Assembly: GCA_035606355.1 (NCBI GenBank)
Contig: DATNFO010000015.1
Coordinates: 293,718 to 357,717 of the forward strand
Length of the DNA stretch: 64,000 nucleotides
Origin: Sulfopaludibacter sp035606355
Lineage (GTDB): Bacteria; Acidobacteriota; Terriglobia; Bryobacterales; Bryobacteraceae
Direction: 5' to 3'
Within the stretch, counting starts at the first letter, position 1, and each line of letters starts with the position of its first letter. Made by a program: the position numbers and the translations under genes. Positions 18,876 to 26,977 of the stretch are shown one piece after another. A model generated the notes under the pieces. The model searched no databases. It saw nothing but the letters and a program-made list of their open reading frames with translations, and was not told the origin of the DNA.

Positions 18876-18989
18876 ATGGCACAGAAGAAAGTCTGTATAA
18901 CCTGTAAGAATAAGGGATGCGTCAACTTCTGCCGGTTCCAGAAGCAAACGGAACAGAAGCCTGCGCCGCAGCTCGTCAAAGTGGGTTAG
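18876..18989 (+). CDS. Tiny four-cysteine protein
   Basis: A 37-residue frame with a C-x2-C-x4-C-x3-C cluster near its start (VCITCKNKGCVNFCRF) and a Lys/Gln-rich tail. An AAGG stands about 10 nt before the ATG. The regular Cys spacing suggests a metal-binding knuckle, and selection for it argues that the frame is real despite its size. It lies just upstream of fabD but is probably not co-transcribed, as fabD has its own -10 box. The function is unknown. Confidence 0.5.
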   Translation: MAQKKVCITCKNKGCVNFCRFQKQTEQKPAPQLVKVG

Positions 18990-19004
18990 AGCGTCGCGTC
19001 ACGC

Positions 19005-19010
19005 TATAAT
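19005..19010 (+). promoter_or_regulatory. Putative -10 box (TATAAT) for leaderless fabD
   Basis: A perfect TATAAT ends 6 nt before the TTG used as fabD start. The -35 region is not recognisable. Confidence 0.5.
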
Positions 19011-19016
19011 CCCTGT

Positions 19017-19949
19017 TTGACACCCAAAACTGCTTTTCTCTTCCCCGGCCAGGGCTCGCAGTTCGCCGGAATGGGCAAGAGCCTTGCTGACCAAAGCGCC
19101 GCTGCGCGCCGCATTTTCGAGGAAGCTGACGATGCGCTCGGCTTTTCCCTTTCCCGCCTTTGCTTCGAAGGTCCCGAAGATCAACTCAAATTGACCGAGA
19201 ATACGCAACCCGCTTTGGTTGCCGTATCGATGGCGGCCCTGGCGGCGGTGCGCGAGCGCTTTGCCGGAATCGCGCCGGATGCGGTGGCGGGTCACAGCCT
19301 GGGGGAGTATTCCGCGCTGGTGGCGGCCGGCAGTTTGCAATTCGCCGACGCCCTTCGTTTGGTGCGGAAACGCGGTCAATATATGCAGCAGGCTGTGCCG
19401 CCCGGCGTGGGCGCCATGGCTGCCTTGCTGAAGCTGCCCGAAGGCAAACTCGACGGCGTTCTGGCGGAAGCCGCGCAGGGCGAAGTGGTGAGTGCCGCCA
19501 ACCTCAACTCTCCCGACCAAATTGTCATCGCCGGCCATGCCGAAGCGGTGAATCGGGTGATTGCGCTGGCCAAAGCGGCGGGCGCGCGTCGTGCGGTGCT
19601 GCTTCCGGTGAGCGCTCCCTTCCACTGCGTTCTCATGTCTCCGGCGCAGGAAAAGCTCCGCGCCGATCTGGACTCCACCGAATTCGCGGATTTGGCCTGT
19701 CCGCTGGTCAACAACTGGCAGGCGCGGTCCGTCTCGACGGGCGCCGAAGCGCGCGAGGGCCTCTACCAACAGGTTCCCAATCCGGTGCGCTGGGTGGAAA
19801 GTGTGCGGGCGCTGACCAGCATGGGCGTCACTCGATTCGTGGAGATTGGAGCGGGAAGCGTGCTGACAGGTCTGATGAAGGCGATCAATCCATCGCAACA
19901 GGCGATGGCGATCGGCACACCCGAGGATCTGGAAAAACTCGCGGCTTAA
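19017..19949 (+). CDS. fabD: Malonyl-CoA:ACP transacylase
   Basis: 310 residues. It moves the malonyl group from CoA to acyl-carrier protein at the start of fatty-acid elongation in the cytosol. The GQGSQ loop lies at 11-15, the nucleophile Ser94 in GHSLG, the substrate Arg119 in RKRG and the catalytic His203 in APFHC. Length and order match E. coli FabD. The start is a TTG, chosen because FLFPGQGSQ needs the residues before the next ATG and because a TATAAT lies 6 nt upstream. It is not in the usual fab cluster. Its last 4 nt overlap the convergent gene at 19946-20275. Confidence 0.93.
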   Translation: MTPKTAFLFPGQGSQFAGMGKSLADQSAAARRIFEEADDALGFSLSRLCFEGPEDQLKLTENTQPALVAVSMAALAAVRERFAGIAPDAVAGHSLGEYSALVAAGSLQFADALRLVRKRGQYMQQAVPPGVGAMAALLKLPEGKLDGVLAEAAQGEVVSAANLNSPDQIVIAGHAEAVNRVIALAKAAGARRAVLLPVSAPFHCVLMSPAQEKLRADLDSTEFADLACPLVNNWQARSVSTGAEAREGLYQQVPNPVRWVESVRALTSMGVTRFVEIGAGSVLTGLMKAINPSQQAMAIGTPEDLEKLAA

Positions 19950-20275
19950 CTCTTGCGGGTGACAGTGCCCAGGATACGGGCGACCATGGGCTCGCTGGCG
20001 AGTTCGAAGAAGCCATCGGCATCGTCCTGAATCAGGACGGCGATTTCGCCAATACGCGCAAAGTAATCCAGGCGATCTTCAAACGTCGTGGTCTTTAAGG
20101 AGAGTCTGTGGATGAGAATTTCCAGGAACCGGACTTTCGCGCGAAGGGTGTCCGAGATCTGCGCGCAATTCTCGGTAAGAAATTCATTCGCCGTCACTTC
20201 CGCATCGCGGAGCTCTTCACGGCTGCATTTTCCGTACGGGCGTCTGGCACGACGTCCATTGGGGTTTTCCGGCAT
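19946..20275 (-). CDS. Hypothetical protein, Glu/Arg-rich
   Basis: 109 residues, starting at the ATG at 20273-20275, which has an AAGGA ribosome site at good spacing; an in-frame TTG 18 nt upstream is less likely. The N-terminus is basic (NGRRARRPYGKCSREELRD) and the rest looks all-helical. No family was recognised and no signal peptide or membrane segment is seen. Its stop overlaps the end of fabD in a convergent arrangement. Confidence 0.55.
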   Translation of the reverse strand: MPENPNGRRARRPYGKCSREELRDAEVTANEFLTENCAQISDTLRAKVRFLEILIHRLSLKTTTFEDRLDYFARIGEIAVLIQDDADGFFELASEPMVARILGTVTRKS

Positions 20276-20518
20276 GGTTCTCGTCCTTCCCAACCCAGGT
20301 TCGGCCGCTTACGAGAACTTCAGCAGAAGGAAGAGAGGGCGAGAGAAGGTTCCTGAAGCTGCTCGCGGGTCTGTCCCGATTGTCCTAAATATTACAGCGG
20401 TACGATCTGATAATACTACAGTGGATGTTAGAACACCAGCCCAGCGTGCAATTGTTCACAAAAGTGGTAATCTCTCAATAAGGGATTTGCCTTGCCAACG
20501 GGACCACATGGAAAAATA

Positions 20519-20764
20519 ATGCGCTGCCCCGGGTGCGGAGCCCGGGATGTCCGGCCATCGCGAACGCACGGTGTGCTCGATATGATCATGGGGATGTTTC
20601 AACGCATCCCATTCCGATGCCGAACCTGCCAGAACCGTTTTTATACCGTGCTGCCGCTCAAAAATGGATCGGACGGTGCGGCAACGGAGGCAGCCGGAGC
20701 GGTGAGCGAAGCGGCATCGGAGAGCCAGGCGATGAATTCGCCGCAGACGACTCCGGAGGCGTAA
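20519..20764 (+). CDS. Small zinc-ribbon protein
   Basis: 81 residues from the ATG at 20519; an upstream TTG would add nine residues. Two knuckles, CPGCG (3-7) and CRTCQNRFYT (about 32-41), form a classical four-Cys zinc ribbon resembling those in transcription factors and ribosomal proteins. They are followed by an Ala/Ser/Glu-rich disordered tail. The sequence between the knuckles (RDVRPSRTHGVLDMIMGMFQRIPFR) is typical of acidobacterial ribbons of unknown role. It is convergent with the dCMP deaminase gene. Confidence 0.65.
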   Translation: MRCPGCGARDVRPSRTHGVLDMIMGMFQRIPFRCRTCQNRFYTVLPLKNGSDGAATEAAGAVSEAASESQAMNSPQTTPEA

Positions 20765-20785
20765 GAAGACGGTCGCGGCAACCGT

Positions 20786-21238
20786 CTAAACGCGACGAAC
20801 TCGTGTGCGTGCTTCGGAGAACAGCGTCTCCACCATGCCGAAGTGCTCGTTGTAGTATTCGCTGGAGTACTGCCGCATGCGCTCGGCCGAAATCACCACT
20901 TCCACAATGCCGGCCTGAACCACCGCGCGAGCGCAATCCATGCACGGCATAATTTCGACATAGATGGTGCAGTTTTCGGTAGCGGTGCCGGCGCGCGCGG
21001 CGTTGCAGATGGCGTTGCGTTCGGCGTGCTCGATCCACAGATACTTGGCGGGGCGCACCAGGCGGTCGGGGACATCGTCGCGAATGCCGCGGGGGAAGGA
21101 GTTGTATCCGGTGGAGCGGATTTCGTGGTTCGGACCTACGATGATGCAGCCAATCTGCGTGTTCGGGTCCTTACTCCGGCGCGCGACGACTTTGCAAATG
21201 TCGATGTAATACTCGTCCCACGATGGGATGTTGGGCAT
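20786..21238 (-). CDS. Deoxycytidylate (dCMP) deaminase
   Basis: 150 residues from the ATG at 21236-21238; the longer frame upstream runs into the repeat array. The zinc site is H71-A-E73 (IEHAERNAI) plus C99-x2-C102 (MPCMDC), the cytidine-deaminase-fold signature, and TQIGCIIVGPNHEIRSTGYNSFPRG is the dCMP-deaminase substrate region. The enzyme makes dUMP for thymidylate synthesis. A CATAAT box ends 6 nt before the start codon and there is no SD, suggesting leaderless mRNA. Confidence 0.9.
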   Translation of the reverse strand: MPNIPSWDEYYIDICKVVARRSKDPNTQIGCIIVGPNHEIRSTGYNSFPRGIRDDVPDRLVRPAKYLWIEHAERNAICNAARAGTATENCTIYVEIMPCMDCARAVVQAGIVEVVISAERMRQYSSEYYNEHFGMVETLFSEARTRVRRV

Positions 21239-21244
21239 ACGCGT

Positions 21245-21250
21245 ATTATG
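21245..21250 (-). promoter_or_regulatory. Putative -10 box for leaderless dCMP deaminase
   Basis: On the minus strand CATAAT is followed by 6 nt and the ATG. A TTGGCG lies 19 nt upstream as a possible -35 element. Confidence 0.4.
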
Positions 21251-21283
21251 CGTTGACTTGCCGCAGTTGCGCCAACAATTTGG

Positions 21284-21500
21284 TAGCGACCGGGTCTCCA
21301 GACCGGTTGCAGGCGCGCAGAGCACGCCAGAGGCGAACTCCGTTCGCCGCAACATGAAAGATTCCTGTTGGAACGTGCTCGCAGATTCAGGGTGAAATGG
21401 CCAACGTCCGGAGCCGCGCTTCGCGCGGCCGGGCGCGCCCCGCGCGCCTGGTACCGGTCTGGAGACCGGTACCTACCGTCTACAGGCCGGTTGCAGGCGA
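21284..21500 (+). repeat. Long composite palindromic repeat array
   Basis: It begins TAGCGACCGG, with arms around TCTCCA. GGCGAAC/GTTCGCC, GCCGCGC/GCGCGGC, GGGCGCG/CGCGCC and a GGTACCGGTC-TGGA-GACCGGTACC hairpin ending CCTACC follow, then a half unit (CAGGCCGGTTGCAGG). It fills the gap between the dCMP deaminase and TPR genes. No coding frame is convincing here. Confidence 0.8.
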
Positions 21501-21520
21501 AGCCAACAGGTGATTGGCGG

Positions 21521-23173
21521 TTACTCCATCGCTCCACCGAAGTAGCCTTCGGCCAGAGCAGGCTCGGCTTCCAGAGCTTTGCTCCAGCAGGCTCGGGCTT
21601 CGTCGCTCTTTCCCGTCGATTCCAGTAAGCGGCCCAGGTTTAGCAGGGCCTCGGGCATTTCGGCCTGCTGCGCCAGCGCGTCGCGATAGAGGCGCATGGC
21701 TTTGTCGTTCTGGCCGAGACGCTCGTACATGAGTCCGGCGTTGTAGAGCACTTCGGGGCTGCGCTCGCCGAGGTCGATGAGGCGGGTGTGATGCTCGAGC
21801 GCTGCATCGTAATCGGCCGCCTGAATGGCGAGCGCCGCGAGACCGCGCAGGGCGTCGAGACTTTTGGCATCGGTTTCCAGCATGCGCTGATAGATGCGCT
21901 CCGCCTGGGCGCGTTCGCCGAGTCCGTTGTACGTGAGAGCGAGGTTGGCGTAAGCTTCGGGCCAATTCGGACGATACTTCAGGCAGCTTTCGAAGGCTTC
22001 AGCGGCGCCGCGATAATCCTCGCGCTGCAGGCGCAGGTAACCGAGACGGAAGCGGGCTTCCTCTTCCTTGGGCGCCTTTTCAAGTAGCGTTTTGTACCAG
22101 CGCTCGGCGTCTTCCACCAGTCCGGCGTGCTCCAGCAGCAGAGCGCAGTTCCAAATCGGCGTGAGCGCCTCGGGATTCGCCTGCATAGCGGAGTCGTAGG
22201 CTTTGCGGGCGCCGGCGACGTCGCCGAGCTGTTCGCGAACGATGCCCAGGTTGGTGTGCGCTTCGGCCGACTGCGGACGAATCTTGAGAGCCTCTTCGTA
22301 TGCCTCGGCGGCGGATTCCCAGCGCGACGATTTCTGATGCGCGAGCGCCAAATTGAACCAGCCTTCAAAGTGGCCGGGCACCGATGAAACCAGTAAGGTG
22401 CAGAACTTCGCGGTGAGTCCGGCTTCGCCCGCGGCGCAGGCCCAGGCGGCGAGTCCTTCAAGAGCGATGGTGGAATCGGGTCGCAGGTCCAGCAGACGCT
22501 CTGAATATTCACGGACCATGTCGAAGTCTTCCTTCGCCATGCCGATGAGCACGAGGTTGGAGAGAGACTCTTCGCTATCCGCGTTGCGCTCCAGAATGCG
22601 TTCGTAAAGCTGAGAGGCTTCGGCGCCGTGTCCGAGAGATTGCAGCGCGGCGGCTTTGCCAAAGAGCGCGTCCTCGAGGTCAGGTGCAATCTCGAGGCAC
22701 TTTTCGAAGGCGAACAGTGCGCTCTTGGGATCCTCGAGCCGGAGATGGCAGACGCCGAGTCCGAGGTGAGAATCGGGCTGCGTGGGGTCGAGCGTATTGG
22801 CCTTGTGGAACGCCTCAGCCGCCTGCTCCCATTTCGAAAGGCGCTCCAGGGAGATCGCCAGGTTGAACCAGCCGCCGGCGTACTGGGGCTTCAATTTCAG
22901 GAGGCTTCGGTAACTGGCGGCGGAATCCTCATAGGAGCCCATCTCGAACTGGATGTGTCCCATGGCGCGATAGATTTCGGCGCTCGCTTCCCCCGCTTTG
23001 AGCCCGGCCTGAAGCTGGCGGAGAGCTTCCTCACGATTACCGGCCAAGTGATACGCCACGGCGCGCGCAAGGTGTCCCTGCGGTTGACCGGCCGGGGGCG
23101 CGGGAGGCGGAGGCGGGCTGGAACGAATGCTTTGCACCGGCGCGCTCTTGGGGGTCTTCAGGGCACTGCTCAT
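21521..23173 (-). CDS. Large TPR-repeat protein
   Basis: 550 residues with a Pro-rich N-terminus (SSPPPPPAPPAG). About fourteen tetratricopeptide repeats follow, in which the W/Y-x2-LG-x7-A/Y and A-x3-Y/F positions recur every 34 residues (for example AEIYRAMGHIQFEMGSYEDSAASYRSLLKLKP). No signal peptide or membrane segment is evident, so it is probably a cytosolic protein-protein scaffold. Its ATG overlaps the stop of the upstream gene (ATGA, 23170-23173), so the two are translationally coupled and likely act together. Confidence 0.85.
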   Translation of the reverse strand: MSSALKTPKSAPVQSIRSSPPPPPAPPAGQPQGHLARAVAYHLAGNREEALRQLQAGLKAGEASAEIYRAMGHIQFEMGSYEDSAASYRSLLKLKPQYAGGWFNLAISLERLSKWEQAAEAFHKANTLDPTQPDSHLGLGVCHLRLEDPKSALFAFEKCLEIAPDLEDALFGKAAALQSLGHGAEASQLYERILERNADSEESLSNLVLIGMAKEDFDMVREYSERLLDLRPDSTIALEGLAAWACAAGEAGLTAKFCTLLVSSVPGHFEGWFNLALAHQKSSRWESAAEAYEEALKIRPQSAEAHTNLGIVREQLGDVAGARKAYDSAMQANPEALTPIWNCALLLEHAGLVEDAERWYKTLLEKAPKEEEARFRLGYLRLQREDYRGAAEAFESCLKYRPNWPEAYANLALTYNGLGERAQAERIYQRMLETDAKSLDALRGLAALAIQAADYDAALEHHTRLIDLGERSPEVLYNAGLMYERLGQNDKAMRLYRDALAQQAEMPEALLNLGRLLESTGKSDEARACWSKALEAEPALAEGYFGGAME

Positions 23174-24162
23174 ACTTCGTCATCCTCCTGGCCCGCCGAG
23201 CCTCGGAACCACAGCGGGTCTTGCACTGCAAAAGGCGATTGTCCAACGCGATGCCCGGACGCGGCATTGACGGGGCGCGACACGAGCGTCGCGAGTCCGG
23301 GGAGACCGATGGGCGTGTGCGCGGGAGGCGCCGCCGGCAAAACGATCTCGGAAACGGGAATAGTTACGCCGCCCGGACGATACTGCGGCGCGGCGACGGG
23401 GATGCGCGAGCGGACAGGGAGAATCTCCGGCCAGCTCATCACGACGTCCAGTTGCGCCTGAAATTCGGGCCGCGGCAGCAAGGGGCGTGGAATGCGAAAG
23501 GCCTGCGATGCGGAGACGCGTATATCGCGACCCTTTCGCGCGAGCACCAGAAATCCGTGAGTAGCGCGCGTGGCGTGAACCTTTGGAGCGGCGAGGTTCG
23601 GTGTCCGCTGGGTGAACGCAAGCGGACGCTGGAACGTCCGCAGCACCGGGCCGAACAGGCGGCGGTTTCCCTCGCAATCGAGGACGTGATAACGCAGCAG
23701 CGCGACGCTGGCGCGCAACTGTGCGCGGCGCACGTGCCCGGCGCGGGTCCTGAGCATGGGGGCGCGGCGGCGATTGCGCGCGGGCGCGGGTTCGATTCTA
23801 CGCTGCGTGCCGGCGCCATCGCCCGGGCGGACGCGGGCGTAATCCCCGGAGGAGCGCATTCGCGCATGCAGACGAGGCGCGACACGGCGGGCGAAGGGCG
23901 TGCCGGCCGGTTTCCATGGCGCGGGTTCGGAGAAGGAACGGCGATGCGCGGCTGCGGCGGAGTGCGCATCCATCGCATTGAGGGGCTTGAGATGCTCGCG
24001 GCGGCGCATGAGGCTGGCCATCTGATTGGCTTCCATCAGACGATCCATGCCGCAGCGCAGGCGGTGCTGGTTGCGGTGCTCGCGCGAGCAGAAGTCGCCG
24101 CCGGCCCCGACCCGGATGCGGCTCAAGGGCTTGCCGCAAAGCTGGCATGTGCGCCCATTCAT
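23170..24162 (-). CDS. Protein with N-terminal zinc finger, partner of the TPR protein
   Basis: 330 residues. The first 35 (CQLCGKPLSRIRVGAGGDFCSREHRNQH) form a CxxC...CxxxH zinc finger, like those of acidobacterial 'FCS' zinc proteins. The rest is Arg/Pro/Ala-rich with a more ordered stretch about 190-260 and no recognised domain. It heads a two-gene unit with the TPR gene, with a 4-nt overlap. A perfect TATAAT sits 8 nt before the ATG on the minus strand. The function is unknown. Confidence 0.65.
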   Translation of the reverse strand: MNGRTCQLCGKPLSRIRVGAGGDFCSREHRNQHRLRCGMDRLMEANQMASLMRRREHLKPLNAMDAHSAAAAHRRSFSEPAPWKPAGTPFARRVAPRLHARMRSSGDYARVRPGDGAGTQRRIEPAPARNRRRAPMLRTRAGHVRRAQLRASVALLRYHVLDCEGNRRLFGPVLRTFQRPLAFTQRTPNLAAPKVHATRATHGFLVLARKGRDIRVSASQAFRIPRPLLPRPEFQAQLDVVMSWPEILPVRSRIPVAAPQYRPGGVTIPVSEIVLPAAPPAHTPIGLPGLATLVSRPVNAASGHRVGQSPFAVQDPLWFRGSAGQEDDEV

Positions 24163-24170
24163 TGAGCGAA

Positions 24171-24176
24171 ATTATA
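24171..24176 (-). promoter_or_regulatory. -10 box (TATAAT) 8 nt before the zinc-finger gene
   Basis: A perfect TATAAT on the minus strand, 8 nt before the ATG at 24162 and without an SD between. It would give a leader of 0-2 nt. Confidence 0.45.
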
Positions 24177-24365
24177 GGTTGGGAGCGGGCCGGATTACTA
24201 CGATATGAACAGGCAGCAAGACATTACTAACTAAGGTTAGTAGCGGTAGGCATACGCGGTTAGTAGAGAGCAGGCAATAACCGTGATTGCATGCTGCTTT
24301 TGGTTAGCTAACCGCAAAAAGTGTGCCGGATTTTCGCATCTATCGGCTAGAATCGTGCGTGAACA

Positions 24366-24388
24366 GGGAGTACCAGTGCAGTACTCCC
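24366..24388 (+). promoter_or_regulatory. Perfect hairpin upstream of the tonB ribosome site
   Basis: GGGAGTAC, a 7-nt loop, then GTACTCCC, ending 2 nt before the CGGAGG ribosome site of the gene at 24408. It could be an operator or an mRNA structure controlling translation. The wider gap (24163-24407) is AT-richer than its surroundings and contains repeated TTAGTAG/GGTTAG words, with no gene seen. Confidence 0.45.
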
Positions 24389-24407
24389 GCCGGAGGTTAT
24401 CAACACT

Positions 24408-26447
24408 ATGGCAGAGTCAACGGCGCGCGCGGAAGTACTTACTCCGCAACAATCCAATGCGAGTTACTACTTATGGGAAGTTCCGCAGAAGCCAGTCACT
24501 GTGCGGATCTCTCTCAACGTTATTGACCGGCTGGAGAAGGAAGTAGTCGAGAGCTTCCGCTCGCTCACTTCTCGAGGCTCGGAAATCGGCGGCATCTTAT
24601 TGGGTACGGTGCAGCCGGGCAATCCCCTCGCGATCGCGGTGGAGGACTACGAGACGATTCCCTGCGACTATTCGCGCGGCCCGCTCTACCGCCTGGGCGA
24701 CAGCGATATGAGCCGGTTTGAGCGAGCGATTCAGCAGCGCGAATCGGGCGGATCCACGGTGGTGCTGGGCTTCTTCCGCAGTCACACGCGCAAGGGACTC
24801 TCGCTGGATAACGAGGATGCGGCGTTTTTGGACGCGCGCTTCAAGCAGCCTCACCAGATTGCGCTATTAGTGCGCCCCTACGCGGCGAAGGCCAGCGCGG
24901 CAGGCATCTTCATCTGGGAACAGGGCTCGATGCGGGCTGAGTGCAGTTATCAGGAATTTGCATTTCGCAGCTCGCAGTTGACGGCATCCGCGGCTCCGGC
25001 GGAAACGTCCGGTCCCGCGCCCGCACCGGCAGCGGCAACAGCGGCGCCGTCTCCAGCGTCGCCGAAACCCGCGGCGCGTGCACAAATCGTTCCGATTGCC
25101 TCCCGGCGCGAAATTAATCTTCCGGCTGCTCCCGCGGCCGCTGCGCCACCGGCTCCGTCGACCCCCGTGAACTCCGCGCCTTCTTCCGGCGCGGCAGCCG
25201 CGGCTGCGCCGGCTCCCGCTCCCGTGCAGGCGGAAGTGAAGGCTCCGGCTCCGGCTCCGGCTCCGGCTCCAGAAGCGAAACCGGCGGCACCGGCAGCCGA
25301 GCCCGCTCCGAAGCCGGCCGCCAAAAAGGCAGTTGAGCCTAAGGTCGAAGCGAAGGCTGCGCGCTCCATGAGGCCGCTGCTGATTGTCGCACTGGCGGCC
25401 GTGCTGCTGATCGGCGTGGTTCTGTTCGGATATCCGGGAGTTCTGCGACAGCGACCGAGCGTGCCGGGACAGGACACGTCGCCGCTTGCTCTGCGGATCG
25501 AGCGCACCGGCACCGACATCCTGCTGACCTGGAATCGCGACTCCGATGCGATCCGCAAGGCGTCCCACGCAGTGCTTTCGATTTCCGACGGCGACCGTCA
25601 CGAGAATTACGACATGGACCTGAGCCGGCTGCGCGACGGCAGCATCGTGTATTCCCCACTCAGCGCGGACGTCAGTTTCCGTATGGAAGTGACGGGTCAG
25701 GGGAACGCGAAGACGGCGAGCGAATCGGTCCGGGTGCTGCGCACACGGCCTTCGCCCATTCCGGAAGAGAATGGTCAGGGCACACAGCAGGCACAAGCGT
25801 CGAAACCAGCGACTCCCACCACCGCTCAGCAGCCGGTCAAGCCGGCCGACCCGGCGGCGGACACAGCGAACAATAACAAGAAGGAAGACAAACCGGCCGA
25901 AGAAACTCCGCGATCCATTCCGACCAAACCTTTTGACGCCACTTCGCTTTCCAGCCGCCTGCGGCCGGTGACTCCGAGCGACGCTCCGGTCGACCTGCCG
26001 GATGCGCCCTCGATTTCGCGTCCCGACATACAGGCGCCGTCGGCAGTCGCGGGTGTCAACCTGAACTCCATGACGGCTGCTCCTTCGGCTCCCCCGGCCC
26101 CGGCCACGAAGGCAGCGGCTCCGGCCCAGACTGTTCCATCGTCGGCGAATGCGCCCAAGCTACCCTCGGGAGGGCAGATTCAGCAGGCGCAACTGGTATT
26201 CCGCAAGGAGCCTGAGTATCCCAAGCTGGCCCGCCAGATGGGAATTCGGGGCGCTGTGGATGTGGTCGCAACCATCGGCGTTGACGGGAGAGTCAAGAAC
26301 GTCCAAGTGCTGCACGGCCATCCCCTGCTGCAGAAAGCCGCAACCGACGCAATCCTGCAGTGGCAGTACCGTCCGACGCTGCTGAACGGAGTCCCGGTAC
26401 AGAACGAAACGCGAATCACGCTGAACTTTACGGGCGTAGGCCAGTAG
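24408..26447 (+). CDS. TonB-type energy transducer with an N-terminal JAB/MPN-like domain
   Basis: 679 residues. Residues about 25-185 resemble a JAB/MPN fold: E59 in EIGGILLG, then GFFRSHTRKGLSLDNED (121-137), in place of the JAMM motif HxH-x7-S-x2-D. The first His is Arg124 and the Ser is Asp134, while H126 and D137 remain. An Ala/Pro-rich linker (190-318) leads to one TM helix (322-342), a second beta-rich segment and Pro-rich linker, and a TonB C-terminal domain (about 590-679, with YPKLARQMGIRGAVDVVATIGVDG). The JAB-like part lies before the TM helix and so is probably cytoplasmic. It may couple a cytosolic event to energising the two TonB receptors in this window. SD CGGAGG supports the start. 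Confidence 0.8.
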   Translation: MAESTARAEVLTPQQSNASYYLWEVPQKPVTVRISLNVIDRLEKEVVESFRSLTSRGSEIGGILLGTVQPGNPLAIAVEDYETIPCDYSRGPLYRLGDSDMSRFERAIQQRESGGSTVVLGFFRSHTRKGLSLDNEDAAFLDARFKQPHQIALLVRPYAAKASAAGIFIWEQGSMRAECSYQEFAFRSSQLTASAAPAETSGPAPAPAAATAAPSPASPKPAARAQIVPIASRREINLPAAPAAAAPPAPSTPVNSAPSSGAAAAAAPAPAPVQAEVKAPAPAPAPAPEAKPAAPAAEPAPKPAAKKAVEPKVEAKAARSMRPLLIVALAAVLLIGVVLFGYPGVLRQRPSVPGQDTSPLALRIERTGTDILLTWNRDSDAIRKASHAVLSISDGDRHENYDMDLSRLRDGSIVYSPLSADVSFRMEVTGQGNAKTASESVRVLRTRPSPIPEENGQGTQQAQASKPATPTTAQQPVKPADPAADTANNNKKEDKPAEETPRSIPTKPFDATSLSSRLRPVTPSDAPVDLPDAPSISRPDIQAPSAVAGVNLNSMTAAPSAPPAPATKAAAPAQTVPSSANAPKLPSGGQIQQAQLVFRKEPEYPKLARQMGIRGAVDVVATIGVDGRVKNVQVLHGHPLLQKAATDAILQWQYRPTLLNGVPVQNETRITLNFTGVGQ

Positions 26448-26506
26448 TGACCGGTCTCCCGACCGGTCGCGGTACCGGCCGGGAGGCCGGTACCTACTTG
26501 CTTCTT
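26448..26506 (+). repeat. Palindromic repeat after tonB
   Basis: A GACCGGTC-TCCC-GACCGGTC hairpin followed by GGTACCGGCC arms closed by GGGA, ending CCTACTTG. The TAG just before it is the stop codon of the tonB gene and fits the TAGTGACC terminus of the element. The same unit recurs at 26721. Confidence 0.85.
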
Positions 26507-26520
26507 CCCGGCCCCAGCAG

Positions 26521-26720
26521 TTCGGGGCGTGGATGTGGTCGCAACCATCGGCGTTGACGGGAGAGTCAAGAACGTCCAAGTGCTGCACGGCCATCCGCTG
26601 CTGCAGAAAGCCGCAACCGACGCGATCCTGCAGTGGCAGTACCGTCCGACGCTGCTGAACGGAGTCCCGGTACAGAACGAAACGCGAATCACGCTGAACT
26701 TTACGGGCACAGGCCAGTAG
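26521..26720 (+). pseudogene. Tandem copy of the tonB 3' end
   Basis: This stretch repeats 26245-26447 almost base for base, with one 3-nt deletion (a lost Ala codon after GVDVV's Gly) and a handful of substitutions, up to the same stop codon. It covers the last 60-odd codons of the TonB domain. It stays in frame and still encodes an intact-looking half domain, but there is no ribosome site or signal anchor. Together with the repeats it forms a tandem duplication with a period of 273-276 bp. Confidence 0.9.
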
Positions 26721-26773
26721 CAAACCGGTCTCCCGACCGGTCACGGTACCGGCCGGGAGGCCGGTACCTACTT
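26721..26773 (+). repeat. Second copy of the palindromic repeat, after the tonB tail copy
   Basis: Nearly identical to 26448-26506 (CAAACCGG in place of TGACCGG at the left end, one change between the hairpins). Its right end CCTACTT supplies the TAG stop codon, on the minus strand, of the DUF3079 gene. Confidence 0.85.
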
Positions 26774-26941
26774 GGCTTCTTCCGCGGTTAGGACTTCGAA
26801 CCAATCGTCTCCGAAGAGTTCTACCGGGTGGGGGGCTCGGATGGTTCCGTTTCCGCAGCACATATCGTTCTCGGGACAGAACTTTTCGCAGCCCCAGCAG
26901 ATGCGCTCGGGATGAGGCGGGTGGATCGGGAACTTCGTCAT
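26768..26941 (-). CDS. DUF3079 small cysteine-rich protein
   Basis: A 57-residue protein matching the DUF3079 pattern as I know it: FPIHPPHPERICWGCEKFCP, then MCCGNGTIRAPHPVELFGDDW. Cys residues at about 15, 18, 22, 28 and 29 probably bind a metal. DUF3079 proteins are widespread, about 55-70 aa and of unknown function. The ATG at 26939-26941 is the only sensible start. The stop codon lies in the palindromic repeat to its right, so the last few residues (EEAK) may have been set by insertion of the repeat. Confidence 0.8.
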   Translation of the reverse strand: MTKFPIHPPHPERICWGCEKFCPENDMCCGNGTIRAPHPVELFGDDWFEVLTAEEAK

Positions 26942-26977
26942 ATCGGATAACCCAACCCTATTCTCTCACAATTAGGA

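Noticed and set aside
26529..26720. Separate 63-residue TonB-like gene
   Set aside because: It is a tandem copy of the preceding gene's 3' end without start signals.
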